NCBI GenBank assembly: GCA_964426545.1
Contig: CAYRQP010000022.1
Span: forward strand, 1-26,124
DNA length: 26,124 nucleotides
Direction of reading: 5' to 3'
Origin: CAYRQP01 sp964426545
GTDB lineage: Bacteria > Fermentibacterota > Fermentibacteria > Fermentibacterales > JCC-6
Under the pieces are notes generated by a model. It did not search any database and was not told the DNA's origin. It worked only from the letters and a program-made list of their open reading frames with translations. Each line of letters opens with the position of its first letter. Position 1 is the first letter of the stretch. The position numbers and the translations under genes are program-made. Of this stretch, positions 1 to 7,602 are shown piece after piece.

Positions 1-156
1 CTGAACCCACATTGGATTATCCGCTGGGAAAGGAGATTAGGAAAGCGGGATGAAATGTTTTTACACCACTCTGGGGACTTGACCTGGCAGATAAGTCCTC
101 TTTTCTGTATCTTTGCATCTCCGAAATGAACATACAAATAAATGAAAGGTGGCAGA

Positions 157-1320
157 ATGCTTGTAGCACCCCACGGCGGAAGATTAACTGACAGACAGTA
201 TGAAAGTAAGGATGCCGATAGCATCATCGAGTCTTTATCTGAGGTTAAACTGATCACACTGAATTCGAGAGAAAAGAATGACCTTGAAATGATCGGGAAC
301 GGCGCGATGAGTCCGCTCGAGGGATTCATGTGCGCGGATGATTACGAGATGGTAATAGGTTCAATGCATCTCACCAGCGGCCCTATCTGGTCACTTCCGG
401 TTACTTTTTCACAGAAAGACGGAGATCCTGAAGTGCAGCCGGGAGACAGAGTTGGACTGAAGGATGAGAGCGGGATCATTTGGGGTGATATGCTCGTCGA
501 AGATGTATATGAAGTAGATCTTATGGCTGAAGCGGAAAAGACACTTCTTACGACAGACATATCACATCCCGGAGTACAGTATCTGAAAGGGCTTTCGGGG
601 ACTTATATCGGGGGGAAGGTCAGGTCGATAAGAAGGCGCGATGGGGAGGAATTCCCGAAATATCGTCTCGATCCAAAGGAAACCCGCGTCCTCTTTAGGG
701 CAAAGGGCTGGAATACCGCTGTGGCATTTCAGACTAGAAATCCAATCCACAGAGCACACGAATATATACAGAAGTGTGCGATGGAAATTGTCGATGGATT
801 GCTTCTTCATCCATTGGTGGGAGAGACCCAGGCAGGGGATATTCCGGCAGATGTAAGAATGGAATGCTATGAAGTTATCCTCAGGGATTACTATCCGGGG
901 AATAGGGCAGCGATGAGTGTTTTTCCGGCAGCTATGCGTTATGCAGGTCCGAAAGAAGCTGTATTTCATGCGATTCTCAGAAAGAATTACGGATGCAGTC
1001 ACTTTATAGTGGGGCGCGATCATGCAGGGGTTGGTGATTTCTACGGAACCTACGATGCTCAGGAGATATTCGATGAATTCGACAAGGATGAACTTGGCAT
1101 TGTACCGCTGAAGTTCGAACATGCTTTCTTCTGCAGGGATTGCGGCGGGATGGCAACTGCAAAAACCTGTTCGCATCCCAATAAAAGCCATGTGTTTCTC
1201 TCCGGCAAGAAAGTACGGGCAATGCTCCTTGAAGGGACGATGCCCCCTCCGGAATTTACCCGTCCGGAAATAGCAAAGATACTCATGGATAATGCTACGA
1301 GTGAAGGAGGAAGACAATGA
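157..1320 (+). CDS. sat: Sulfate adenylyltransferase (ATP sulfurylase)
   Basis: Catalyses ATP + sulfate to adenylylsulfate (APS) + pyrophosphate, or the reverse in sulfur oxidation; cytoplasmic. The 387-residue product has the family signatures QTRNPIHRAHE (about 192-202) and GRDHAGVGDFYG (about 286-297), which bind ATP and sulfate. A Cys-x2-Cys...Cys...His set (about C326, C329, C338, H345) matches the zinc site of many prokaryotic ATP sulfurylases. An in-frame ATG lies at 142, but the ATG at 157 sits 4 nt after AAAGGTGG and gives the usual N-terminus (MLVAPHGG), so I chose 157. The TGA stop overlaps the ATG of the next gene (ATGA), so the two are translationally coupled. No APS reductase is in the window, so direction (dissimilatory, assimilatory or oxidative) cannot be decided. 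Confidence 0.96.
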   Translation: MLVAPHGGRLTDRQYESKDADSIIESLSEVKLITLNSREKNDLEMIGNGAMSPLEGFMCADDYEMVIGSMHLTSGPIWSLPVTFSQKDGDPEVQPGDRVGLKDESGIIWGDMLVEDVYEVDLMAEAEKTLLTTDISHPGVQYLKGLSGTYIGGKVRSIRRRDGEEFPKYRLDPKETRVLFRAKGWNTAVAFQTRNPIHRAHEYIQKCAMEIVDGLLLHPLVGETQAGDIPADVRMECYEVILRDYYPGNRAAMSVFPAAMRYAGPKEAVFHAILRKNYGCSHFIVGRDHAGVGDFYGTYDAQEIFDEFDKDELGIVPLKFEHAFFCRDCGGMATAKTCSHPNKSHVFLSGKKVRAMLLEGTMPPPEFTRPEIAKILMDNATSEGGRQ

Positions 1321-1727
1321 AAGGGCTTGTCATCTGGATACAGGGAGCTTTGAATGATGAAGCTGTTCTCGATGAACTTGGAAATGTGATATCTTCGAGA
1401 GGTGGGAAGGCTGAAGTATTTCATACAGAAGCTATTGCAAATCTTGATATGAAGGACAATGAAAAAGCGAAAGCAGTGGCCTGTGGAATGATAGCCCGAC
1501 ATGGTGTTGTGGTCGTTGCATCCGGCAGTGAATCACCGTGTATTTCAAATTGTGATGACTTCGAGATCCGTGAGATTCAAGTGGATGAACTTGGTGAAGA
1601 TATTGCACATGGTGATTTCATGAGAACGCTCGAACTTGCAGGCCTGGTACCACCGCCCAAGGACGATGTACACCCTGACGAAGAAGAAGAGATTCTCAAG
1701 AAACTCGAATCCCTCGGCTACCTATAA
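1317..1727 (+). CDS. APS-kinase-like protein lacking the P-loop
   Basis: 136 residues that follow the layout of adenylylsulfate kinase (CysC). They run through an N-terminal strand (KGLVIWIQG), a segment like the CysC 'R.G..VEVFD' region (RGGKAEVFHTEA), and a helix-strand pair like its 'VAkLLarhGviVIvA' region (ACGMIARHGVVVVASGSES). The C-terminus has a PPP motif and ends EEEEILKKLESLGYL, as CysC proteins often do. The Walker A motif expected after IQG (G-x4-GKS/T) is replaced by ALNDEAVLDE, and the DGD and DR..N nucleotide-site motifs are also absent, so kinase activity is very unlikely. The ATGA overlap with sat suggests a partner or regulator of ATP sulfurylase. The homology is my reading of the pattern and needs a profile search. 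The TAA stop uses the first two bases of the adjoining RAYT repeat. Confidence 0.6.
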   Translation: MKGLVIWIQGALNDEAVLDELGNVISSRGGKAEVFHTEAIANLDMKDNEKAKAVACGMIARHGVVVVASGSESPCISNCDDFEIREIQVDELGEDIAHGDFMRTLELAGLVPPPKDDVHPDEEEEILKKLESLGYL

Positions 1728-1789
1728 TTAAAGGGACAGTATACTTAATTGCAATTTGCATTTGAATTAAAGGGACAGTATACTTAATT
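1726..1789 (+). repeat. Left RAYT arm: two 25-bp direct units
   Basis: Two identical 25-bp units (1726-1750 and 1765-1789) begin AATTAAAGGGACAG and end TATACTTAATT. They are separated by a 14-nt spacer, GCAATTTGCATTTG. Each unit has short inverted ends (AATTAA/TTAATT) and an internal GTATAC. The whole arm is the exact reverse complement of 2510-2573. The last two bases overlap the stop codon of the transposase reading frame. Confidence 0.95.
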
Positions 1790-2479
1790 ATTCAGAATTG
1801 CTGCCGAGCTGATTACTTTGCTGTCTTGGGTCCTGGTTTCTTTTTAGCCAGTCTTCGCCCAGTGATGGATTCGAGTTTTTAACGAACAATTCTCCTCCAC
1901 ATGGTCGCCCTGTTCTTGTTGTCTTTCGAATTTGTTCTATCAGTTCCTCGCTTACTGAAGAAACAGCAAGAAGTAAGTCCTTAGTATCACCAATGTAATC
2001 AGATACCTTTGCAGAGTCGATAAGAGGGTCGGAATCTGTTACGCCGAGATGATACTTTGCACTCGACCGTTAAAGTCTTCAATATTTTGTACAATACCTG
2101 CTTCGACAGGATTCTGTAGAACATATCTAAAGACCGCAAATGTATGTTTGATATCGAGAGGGCAGGAAAAGAAACGTTCTTGAAACAGATGGCCTTTGAC
2201 ACTCTGCTGTTCATTAATATGAAGAGTATATCTGCGGTGAGTTTCTCCGATAGCATTTGCCAGACTGTCAGTACTACTCGGAACCACCAGAAAATGAACA
2301 TGGTTCGGCATCAGACAATAGGCGAGTATGCTAAGTTCTAGTTCTTGGCACAGTTGTTGAATTAGCTTCAAGTAAATGTGATAGTCATTCTCACTGTGGA
2401 ATATTGGTAATGACCGAACTCCTCGTTGTGTTACATGGTGCGGGATATTGGGGATAACTGCTCTTGCTATTCTGACCAC
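1788..2479 (-). pseudogene. REP-associated tyrosine transposase, frameshifted
   Basis: Y1 transposase of the RAYT/TnpA_REP family, which cuts single-stranded DNA at REP hairpins. From a GTG start (2479; AAGGA 9 nt upstream) the frame shows the typical N-terminus (RIARAVIPNIPHHVTQRG), the metal-binding HUH motif MPNHVHFLV (H60, H62) and the catalytic Tyr in FRYVLQNPVEAG (Y119). This frame stops at 2039 after 146 residues. The C-terminal part continues in another frame from about 2066 to a TAA at 1788-1790: SSAKYHLGVTDSDPLID, later RTGRPCGGE..V, the usual RAYT C-terminal motif. The junction reads EDFN|GG-TCG; adding one T would restore a Trp codon (TGG) and the family motif W-S-S. So a single-base deletion at about 2068/2069 separates the two halves. 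Confidence 0.85.
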
Positions 2480-2509
2480 TTTAGTTATTCCTTTCGAAAG
2501 TTTTCAAAT

Positions 2510-2587
2510 AATTAAGTATACTGTCCCTTTAATTCAAATGCAAATTGCAATTAAGTATACTGTCCCTTTAATTCTGTCCCTTTAATT
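2510..2587 (-). repeat. Right RAYT arm: two 25-bp units plus partial third
   Basis: Reverse complement of the left arm: units at 2510-2534 and 2549-2573 around the spacer CAAATGCAAATTGC. A 14-nt fragment of a third unit (CTGTCCCTTTAATT, 2574-2587) then runs into the stop codon of the next minus-strand gene. The partial unit suggests unequal recombination or truncated insertion at this end. Confidence 0.95.
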
Positions 2588-2783
2588 ATTCGATGTAGCC
2601 GAGGCCCTGCATTTTTTTGCGGATGTCTTCTTCGGATTCCTGTGCGGATGGGTCCAGGATATCGAGTTCTCTTTCGATAACATGAACCACGAACTCTTCT
2701 GGAGAAGAGTAGCCGCCGACTTCAGCAACCTTCTTCAAGCGGGTCATCATTTCAGAATCTATCTTCAGTTTGATTTTAGGCAT
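2586..2783 (-). CDS. Small ribbon-helix-helix protein with LGY tail
   Basis: 65 residues. The first part (PKIKLKIDSEMMTRLKKVAEVGGYSSPEEFVVHVIERELD) has the strand-helix-helix pattern of ribbon-helix-helix (Arc/MetJ/CopG-like) DNA-binding proteins. The acidic tail ends EEDIRKKMQGLGYIE. I chose ATG 2783, 7 nt after GGAG; an in-frame TTG lies just upstream at 2786. It is the last gene of the minus-strand phosphoesterase cluster, 27 nt after the membrane-protein gene. No partner toxin is adjacent, so it may regulate this cluster rather than act as an antitoxin. Its TAA stop takes its last two bases from the RAYT element. The RHH call is by pattern only. Confidence 0.65.
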   Translation of the reverse strand: MPKIKLKIDSEMMTRLKKVAEVGGYSSPEEFVVHVIERELDILDPSAQESEEDIRKKMQGLGYIE

Positions 2784-2810
2784 CAACGAGCTCCTTTGTT
2801 TGAATTGAAA

Positions 2811-3638
2811 CTATACTTTGATTTTGAATACAACAGCTCCGCCAAAAGCAGAGAGCGAAGAAAACACAAGAAATACAGCAAGCCAGGACCAGTACCATCC
2901 AAATATCGAGAACCTTATGGCAGGTAGAGCAAAATAACCGGAAGCAGGACCTGCATTGGAAATCTCCGGAGATACGACCCAGGGCTTCAAGAGGTGATTC
3001 CAGAACTGATTCCGGTCGAAGCCCCTCGAGACGATTGCTTCGTTTCCTTCCCGAATACGCCCGATAGGGAAATTGATATCACTTAATGAAACACTGTAAA
3101 GACAGATGTCGGCATCAGATTCCGGAAGGATGTCGAAACTAACTTCTTTCAATGTGTCAATCATTATGACCGGGTCAAGTACAGTGAGATTACTGCCTTC
3201 TGCATGAAAATCATCACGCAGCGGCATGCTGCCTGAGTACCTTAAAGTTATGGTTACCGGTTTGGTAGCTTCAGCAAAGGGAATGGTTGAATACCGTGCT
3301 TCAAGCTGGGCATATGTAAGTATGAACGGCAGTGCAATCACCAGCATGGGCATGAGGATAAGCCAAAGGTAGTAAAAATTACTCAGTATCAACTTCCATG
3401 CGAATTTGAACACAGTCCCGGGATTGTTGACATGAAGAAGGATTCCGAGCACCTGTCCACCCATCTTTTTGCGGATCCTGCTGATCTTATCCTGATTTGA
3501 CACCGCCTTGAAAATGAGAATCATCCAGATACCTGAAATCACAGAGATGAAAAGGAGTCCCCAGAAAGAGGGAATTGTCTTGAATGGGAAGAGGAACACA
3601 TCGAAGATGAATGTAATGATATCTCCGATGAGCTGCAT
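2811..3638 (-). CDS. Polytopic membrane protein, EMC3/Oxa1-like core
   Basis: 275 residues. Order of parts: N-terminal hydrophobic stretch (about 5-45, one or two membrane segments ending SGIWMILIF); a basic amphipathic cytoplasmic region with SNQDKISRIRKKM and GILLHVNNPG; a second hydrophobic block with FYYLWLILMPMLVIALPFILTYAQLEARY (about 88-116); a soluble, probably periplasmic beta-rich domain (about 117-240); and a C-terminal membrane segment (about 248-270). The membrane segment, basic hairpin, then P-rich membrane segment order recalls the EMC3/DUF106 branch of the Oxa1/YidC insertase superfamily, but with a large domain inserted. It starts 2 nt after the phosphoesterase stop codon, so it is in the same operon. 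Its function is unknown; a role in anchoring or serving the adjacent exported phosphoesterases is inference. Confidence 0.5.
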   Translation of the reverse strand: MQLIGDIITFIFDVFLFPFKTIPSFWGLLFISVISGIWMILIFKAVSNQDKISRIRKKMGGQVLGILLHVNNPGTVFKFAWKLILSNFYYLWLILMPMLVIALPFILTYAQLEARYSTIPFAEATKPVTITLRYSGSMPLRDDFHAEGSNLTVLDPVIMIDTLKEVSFDILPESDADICLYSVSLSDINFPIGRIREGNEAIVSRGFDRNQFWNHLLKPWVVSPEISNAGPASGYFALPAIRFSIFGWYWSWLAVFLVFSSLSAFGGAVVFKIKV

Positions 3639-3640
3639 GC

Positions 3641-5608
3641 TTAGTTTTCCTCTTCATTGAAGATGTTTCTTCCGCCCAGCGGTAGGTGTGTAATATCGAA
3701 CAATGACGCTATGCTTCTTCCCATGTCTTTAAGGTCAGGGTCAGGACAGCTGTTTGGAATACTGCCCATGAGGCAGCCTGGTACAACAGCAGGATCGATG
3801 CAGTGAGTTCCACTCCAGGGATCCAGATTATTGCCGATTACCTCTTCGGGAAAAGCCCCAAGAGTTGTTTCCCAGGATGACCTGTAATTTCGGGCATAAC
3901 CGACTATCATGTCAGGTGCATAGTCGGGTAGTGGTCCGGGGAATATCTGGGAAACTATGTAGGCCTGTCGTACGACCTTCGCTCCGGTGGTCGGATCCGT
4001 TACAGCTTCGAGGTCGCGCTTGATGTTTATCAGGAGACCTGGTACATTTTCCTCTGCCACAATTCCATTATCTTCTCTGCCCATCTTGTTGATATAAAGA
4101 GAATTCAGTCCAAGCCCGTATGCCGCAGTAGTTTTCCAGCTGATTGCAGCGAACATGTCACGGTCTCTGTCATGATGAGAAGTGATGTGTGCATATCCCG
4201 ATTCAGCAAGCCATGTATTGAGATTGAATGTTCTGTTGAAAGGAGCAAAACCATGGTCTGACAAAACAATAATCTCAGTATTTGCATCCATTGCATCGAG
4301 AGCCATGCCTATCGATTCATCTACTTTCGAATACAATTCTCTGATGACATCTCTGAATCTCGAAGCAGTCGAAGAGTATAGGGGAGATGCAGAATCTATC
4401 GCTCTGTAAAACATGTGAACATTCAGGTCGAGAGAGCTGAAATAGAAGAAGAAAAGTCCTTCTTTGAAACGGCTCAATTCATGGTGCAGCAGGTCAAATC
4501 GTTCATTCAGTACTATTTCAGCCTGCTGGAGATACTCCTCATCGTCGAGTATCCCGCGTGAAAGTGCTTTTGTGTCTTCGGGGAATCCCTGCGTGTAAAA
4601 TGGACCGATACTTCGCTCGACATCGACACTGAAAGAAGATGGATTCGAAATCGGAAGAGCGGGATTTCCCGGGTCTATGTTTAAAGGGGAGAGATAGAGT
4701 TTCAGTTTTGGAGAAAGTTGTTTAAGATAAAACCGCCCAATGGCATATACCGAAGATATATTCGGGATGGCTTCGAATTTAAGTCTAATCCATGGGCTCC
4801 ATTCTCCGGCTGCAAGGATGTGACTGGTACCCTGCACATCTATGCGGACTGCATCGGCCGTATGATCAGCCCGGACATCTGCTATAACTTCCATGTCCGG
4901 ATTGCCGGCTCTCATTGAGTTCTCCGGCCCCTTTATCTTACATCTGTAGCAGGAGTCTCCATAGTCGCGGACAGGTACAACTACACCTCCCGAAGTGTCA
5001 TCCGTAATCGAACGCGCGTCATCCGTAAAAAAAGTAAAACTTCCCTGGCTTCCACGCATGTCAGGTGTGCCGAGTCCTGACAGAATTTTCGCATCTCCCT
5101 TGCCCGGGGGAAAATCTACAGGAAGTTTAACAAGAGTGACCGGAACACCGGCATCCGTCAGGGATTTCCAGAAGGGTTCACCCTTTCGAAGAAGTTCGAC
5201 GCTTGCACCGGAAAGCGGTAGACGCCAGTCTCCGATACTCACAGTGCTTCCGGGACCTACAACCCTGGATGTAGAGAGAAAAGGCCGGAGGGAATGCGGG
5301 TTTCTGTGGATGAAGTCGAATATTCCGTGTACTTCAGGGCCGTAACCTGTGATGAAATTTGACCATGCGACAGGACTTTGGGGGGGATTGCTGGTTCTGA
5401 GTGAAGAGAGTCCTCCCATCGCAATAAGTCTCTTTGCATTCGGCATTATCCCTTCGTTCACGAATGTCCTGACGAAACCCGGGTCCATCCCGTCCAGTCC
5501 GAGCACGATTACGCGTCGCGCAGAAGTATTTCGCCTGCAGCCGGTTTGAAGTGCAAGAAGTGCAGCAGGTGTCAATGCGGCAGTTTTGAGAAAATCTCTT
5601 CTCCTCAT
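3641..5608 (-). CDS. Tat-exported alkaline-phosphatase-superfamily phosphoesterase
   Basis: 655 residues of the type I phosphodiesterase/nucleotide pyrophosphatase branch of the alkaline phosphatase superfamily. The N-terminus MRRRDFLKTAALTPAALLALQ is a twin-arginine signal; the following GC could be a weak lipobox. The metal Asp lies in VIVLGLDGMDPG (D39). The likely Ser nucleophile is in NPPQSPVAWSNFITG (about S78). Later metal ligands are visible in SSLDLNVHMF, VLSDHGFAPF and WSGTHCIDP. It is a paralogue of the upstream neighbour with the same motif order and length. Its ATG overlaps the neighbour's TGA (ATGA), so the two are coupled. The substrate is unknown; a phosphodiester in the envelope, such as a lipid or glycan headgroup, is possible. 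Sulfatases belong to the same superfamily, but no sulfatase Cys/Ser-x-Pro-x-Arg motif is seen. Confidence 0.8.
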   Translation of the reverse strand: MRRRDFLKTAALTPAALLALQTGCRRNTSARRVIVLGLDGMDPGFVRTFVNEGIMPNAKRLIAMGGLSSLRTSNPPQSPVAWSNFITGYGPEVHGIFDFIHRNPHSLRPFLSTSRVVGPGSTVSIGDWRLPLSGASVELLRKGEPFWKSLTDAGVPVTLVKLPVDFPPGKGDAKILSGLGTPDMRGSQGSFTFFTDDARSITDDTSGGVVVPVRDYGDSCYRCKIKGPENSMRAGNPDMEVIADVRADHTADAVRIDVQGTSHILAAGEWSPWIRLKFEAIPNISSVYAIGRFYLKQLSPKLKLYLSPLNIDPGNPALPISNPSSFSVDVERSIGPFYTQGFPEDTKALSRGILDDEEYLQQAEIVLNERFDLLHHELSRFKEGLFFFYFSSLDLNVHMFYRAIDSASPLYSSTASRFRDVIRELYSKVDESIGMALDAMDANTEIIVLSDHGFAPFNRTFNLNTWLAESGYAHITSHHDRDRDMFAAISWKTTAAYGLGLNSLYINKMGREDNGIVAEENVPGLLINIKRDLEAVTDPTTGAKVVRQAYIVSQIFPGPLPDYAPDMIVGYARNYRSSWETTLGAFPEEVIGNNLDPWSGTHCIDPAVVPGCLMGSIPNSCPDPDLKDMGRSIASLFDITHLPLGGRNIFNEEEN

Positions 5609-7602
5609 TCGGCACCTTCTTCTTCGAATAATGACTTACCTTCCATGTGTCCCGGTTTTGCAATTCCGAGAGCACGGAGGATAGTTGGAGCCATGTCTAA
5701 AATGGAAGCACCCGCACCATATAACTTTCTATTAGATGCAATTGTTCCCGGGATGAGCGAACTGTCATGGCAGTGGTCACCGTTCCAGTGTTTCTCATTC
5801 GGATAGAGAACATCCGTCCCGAGACCGCCGGTAACGCACCCCCAGCCTGCTCTGTATCCCTCTGCCGTGCCGATTACTATATCAGGTGCACGGTCGCAAT
5901 AGGGACCGGTGTAAACATCCTTTGCAGAATAAGCAGCATGTATAACACGATTGCCGCTTTTGTCAGTGAGTTTCAAAAGTGCAGCGCATATATCTTCAGT
6001 GAGTTTTGATGCTTCTTCACCTGCTTCGACAATACCCCTGCCTTCTCTGCCACTAATGTTCAGCATGATGCCTGCGAGACCCATCGACCAGGCACGGGTT
6101 TTTCCCCAATCGACTCCCTTGAAAGAAGTATCTATCGTTTTGACTCCGTCCTTCAGCACAAGGTAGCCTTCCTGCTGCAGCCATTTGTTGAAATCTATAC
6201 AGGTATGGAAAGATGTGAATCCGTGGTCGGATATAACGAGAAGAATATCTTTTTTGCGTAGTTTACTGAGAGTTTTGCCGATGAGTTCATCCATTCTTCG
6301 GTACATCGTTCTGACAGGTGTATCGATTTTGATTCCTTCATTCCAGAACATATGCTGTATTCTGTCTGAAGTATCGAAAACACATACTACAAGACCCTTC
6401 TTGTTCATCTTCACGGCATCGAAGAACATCTTCTCCCGCTCCTCATAGATAGACCATGCCTGCTGCAGGAAGACATCGGGGGATGTTATACCGTTCGAAA
6501 GCGCCCATGTATCTTCGGCAAGCCCGAGTGTCGCGAAAGGTCCGTAAAGCCCTGCAAGATATCTCGAATAGTGAACAGGATGAGAGATGGGAACCGAGGG
6601 GGAGGCGGGATCGACATGGAGAGCTGTGGCATATAAAAGCGGTTCTTCATCCGTGAATGTCAGACAGAATCGTGCAATTGCTTTTATCTTGTTTCTCCCG
6701 TCCCTGAAGCTCAGATTGAGCCATGGAGAAAGTTGTCCCGGAATAAGAATCGCTGTCTCAGTCCCGATTGTTAGAGAATAGCCCTCTTTACTGTGAGTGA
6801 GTTCTAAATCGAGTGATGAGAGTTCCCCGTTCCGCATTTCGGGACCTGTGAGTGTTGCTATCCAGTCTCCGTTCTTATCTTTGCGGAGTTCGCTTCGGAT
6901 TCCGCCGGTCATGTCTTGTTTCGACTCACTGAAAACTGTGTAACTTCCTTGGGTTCCCCTGAGGTCGGGAACACACATACCACTGAGAAGATGACCGTCG
7001 AGCGGTTCAGGAGGGTATGTAATAGGAACTCGGAGAACAGTAGAGCGGAGACCGTATTTCTTCAGGTCAACCCAGAAAGGTTTACTCTTGCGGAGAAGTT
7101 TAACGAATGGCTTATCTGATGTGAATTTCAGCGGTCCAATTCCCTTCTCTTCGCTTACAGAACCTGTTTTCACTGAAGACAGCACAGGCAGGTAGCGCTT
7201 CCTGTCAGGCATCAGAAAATCGAAGATACCATGTTTTCCGGGATTCACACCTGTCTGAAAGGATGACCATGCAACAGGGGATATTCCGGGGCAGGTGGTT
7301 GCCATTTCTCCAAGTGTACCGGTGGATTTAAGTGACTTGAGATTTGGAAGTTCCCCTTCATTCATGAGTGTATCTGCAATTTTCGGAGAAAATCCGTCGA
7401 GTCCGAGGACGATGACTCTCTTCGCCAGCGGTTTGTACTGTTTTCTCCGTCTAAGAAAGTAACGACGAAGTAAATTAATGGGCCATAGGAGAAGTGAAAG
7501 GAGAGAGGCGAGAATGGCATTCAGAAATACAAGAAAAGACGTGACGATTCCGAAACCTGCACCCGGACCTACATAAGCAGATACTGGAAGTGCTATCAGC
7601 AA
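5605..7602 (-). CDS. Membrane-anchored alkaline-phosphatase-superfamily phosphoesterase
   Basis: About 665 residues from the in-frame TTG at 7602. The N-terminus LIALPVSAYVGPGAGFG followed by IVTSFLVFLNAILASLLSLLLW and a basic RRYFLRRRK stretch gives a signal peptide plus a membrane anchor. The YVGPGAG motif right after the cleavage site is typical of a group of exported phosphoesterases. Catalytic motifs: VIVLGLDGFSPK (D69), CPGISPVAWSSFQTG (about S108), HGIFDF, FDTSDRIQHMF, VISDHGFTSF and WNGDHCHD. The start is uncertain. The frame is open up to GGAGG at 7671-7675, with only an ATC (7665) at good spacing. An ATG at 7646 is out of frame by one base, and one more A in its AAAA run would give a perfect signal peptide starting MKNGGLASP. 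It leads the minus-strand cluster and is coupled by ATGA to its paralogue. Confidence 0.8.
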   Translation of the reverse strand: MLIALPVSAYVGPGAGFGIVTSFLVFLNAILASLLSLLLWPINLLRRYFLRRRKQYKPLAKRVIVLGLDGFSPKIADTLMNEGELPNLKSLKSTGTLGEMATTCPGISPVAWSSFQTGVNPGKHGIFDFLMPDRKRYLPVLSSVKTGSVSEEKGIGPLKFTSDKPFVKLLRKSKPFWVDLKKYGLRSTVLRVPITYPPEPLDGHLLSGMCVPDLRGTQGSYTVFSESKQDMTGGIRSELRKDKNGDWIATLTGPEMRNGELSSLDLELTHSKEGYSLTIGTETAILIPGQLSPWLNLSFRDGRNKIKAIARFCLTFTDEEPLLYATALHVDPASPSVPISHPVHYSRYLAGLYGPFATLGLAEDTWALSNGITSPDVFLQQAWSIYEEREKMFFDAVKMNKKGLVVCVFDTSDRIQHMFWNEGIKIDTPVRTMYRRMDELIGKTLSKLRKKDILLVISDHGFTSFHTCIDFNKWLQQEGYLVLKDGVKTIDTSFKGVDWGKTRAWSMGLAGIMLNISGREGRGIVEAGEEASKLTEDICAALLKLTDKSGNRVIHAAYSAKDVYTGPYCDRAPDIVIGTAEGYRAGWGCVTGGLGTDVLYPNEKHWNGDHCHDSSLIPGTIASNRKLYGAGASILDMAPTILRALGIAKPGHMEGKSLFEEEGAE

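Larger units (their letters stand above)
1726..2587. mobile_element. RAYT (REP-associated tyrosine transposase) element
   Basis: A single Y1/HUH transposase gene on the minus strand is bounded by 64-bp arms in perfect inverted orientation (1726-1789 and 2510-2573). The right end also has an extra 14-nt partial unit (2574-2587). This is the usual layout of a RAYT with flanking REP units. The element lies exactly between two convergent genes. Its AATTAAAGGG end begins at the second base of both flanking stop codons. The transposase is frameshifted, so the element is probably immobile unless the indel is a sequence error. Confidence 0.85.

Noticed and set aside
1..141. Promoter for sat (TTGACC at 79-84)
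   Set aside because: No -10 box lies at 16-18 nt; the nearest AT-rich match is 23 nt away, so I cannot support it. I see nothing else in this stretch.
562..1317. 251-codon open frame on the minus strand opposite sat
   Set aside because: It lies wholly antisense to a well-conserved gene, has no family features and no ribosome binding site; its openness follows from sat codon use.
1726..2587. Possible CRISPR-like repeat-spacer array
   Set aside because: Only two units per arm with the same spacer in both arms, in inverted orientation and beside a RAYT gene. This is an element terminus, not an array.
2586..2783. Toxin-antitoxin pair with the ribbon-helix-helix protein as antitoxin
   Set aside because: No small toxin gene lies beside it; the neighbours are the RAYT element and a membrane protein of the phosphoesterase cluster.
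3641..5608. Sulfatase linked to sat
   Set aside because: The sulfatase signature Cys/Ser-x-Pro-x-Arg is absent; the LGLDG and SPVAWS motifs fit phosphodiesterases instead.
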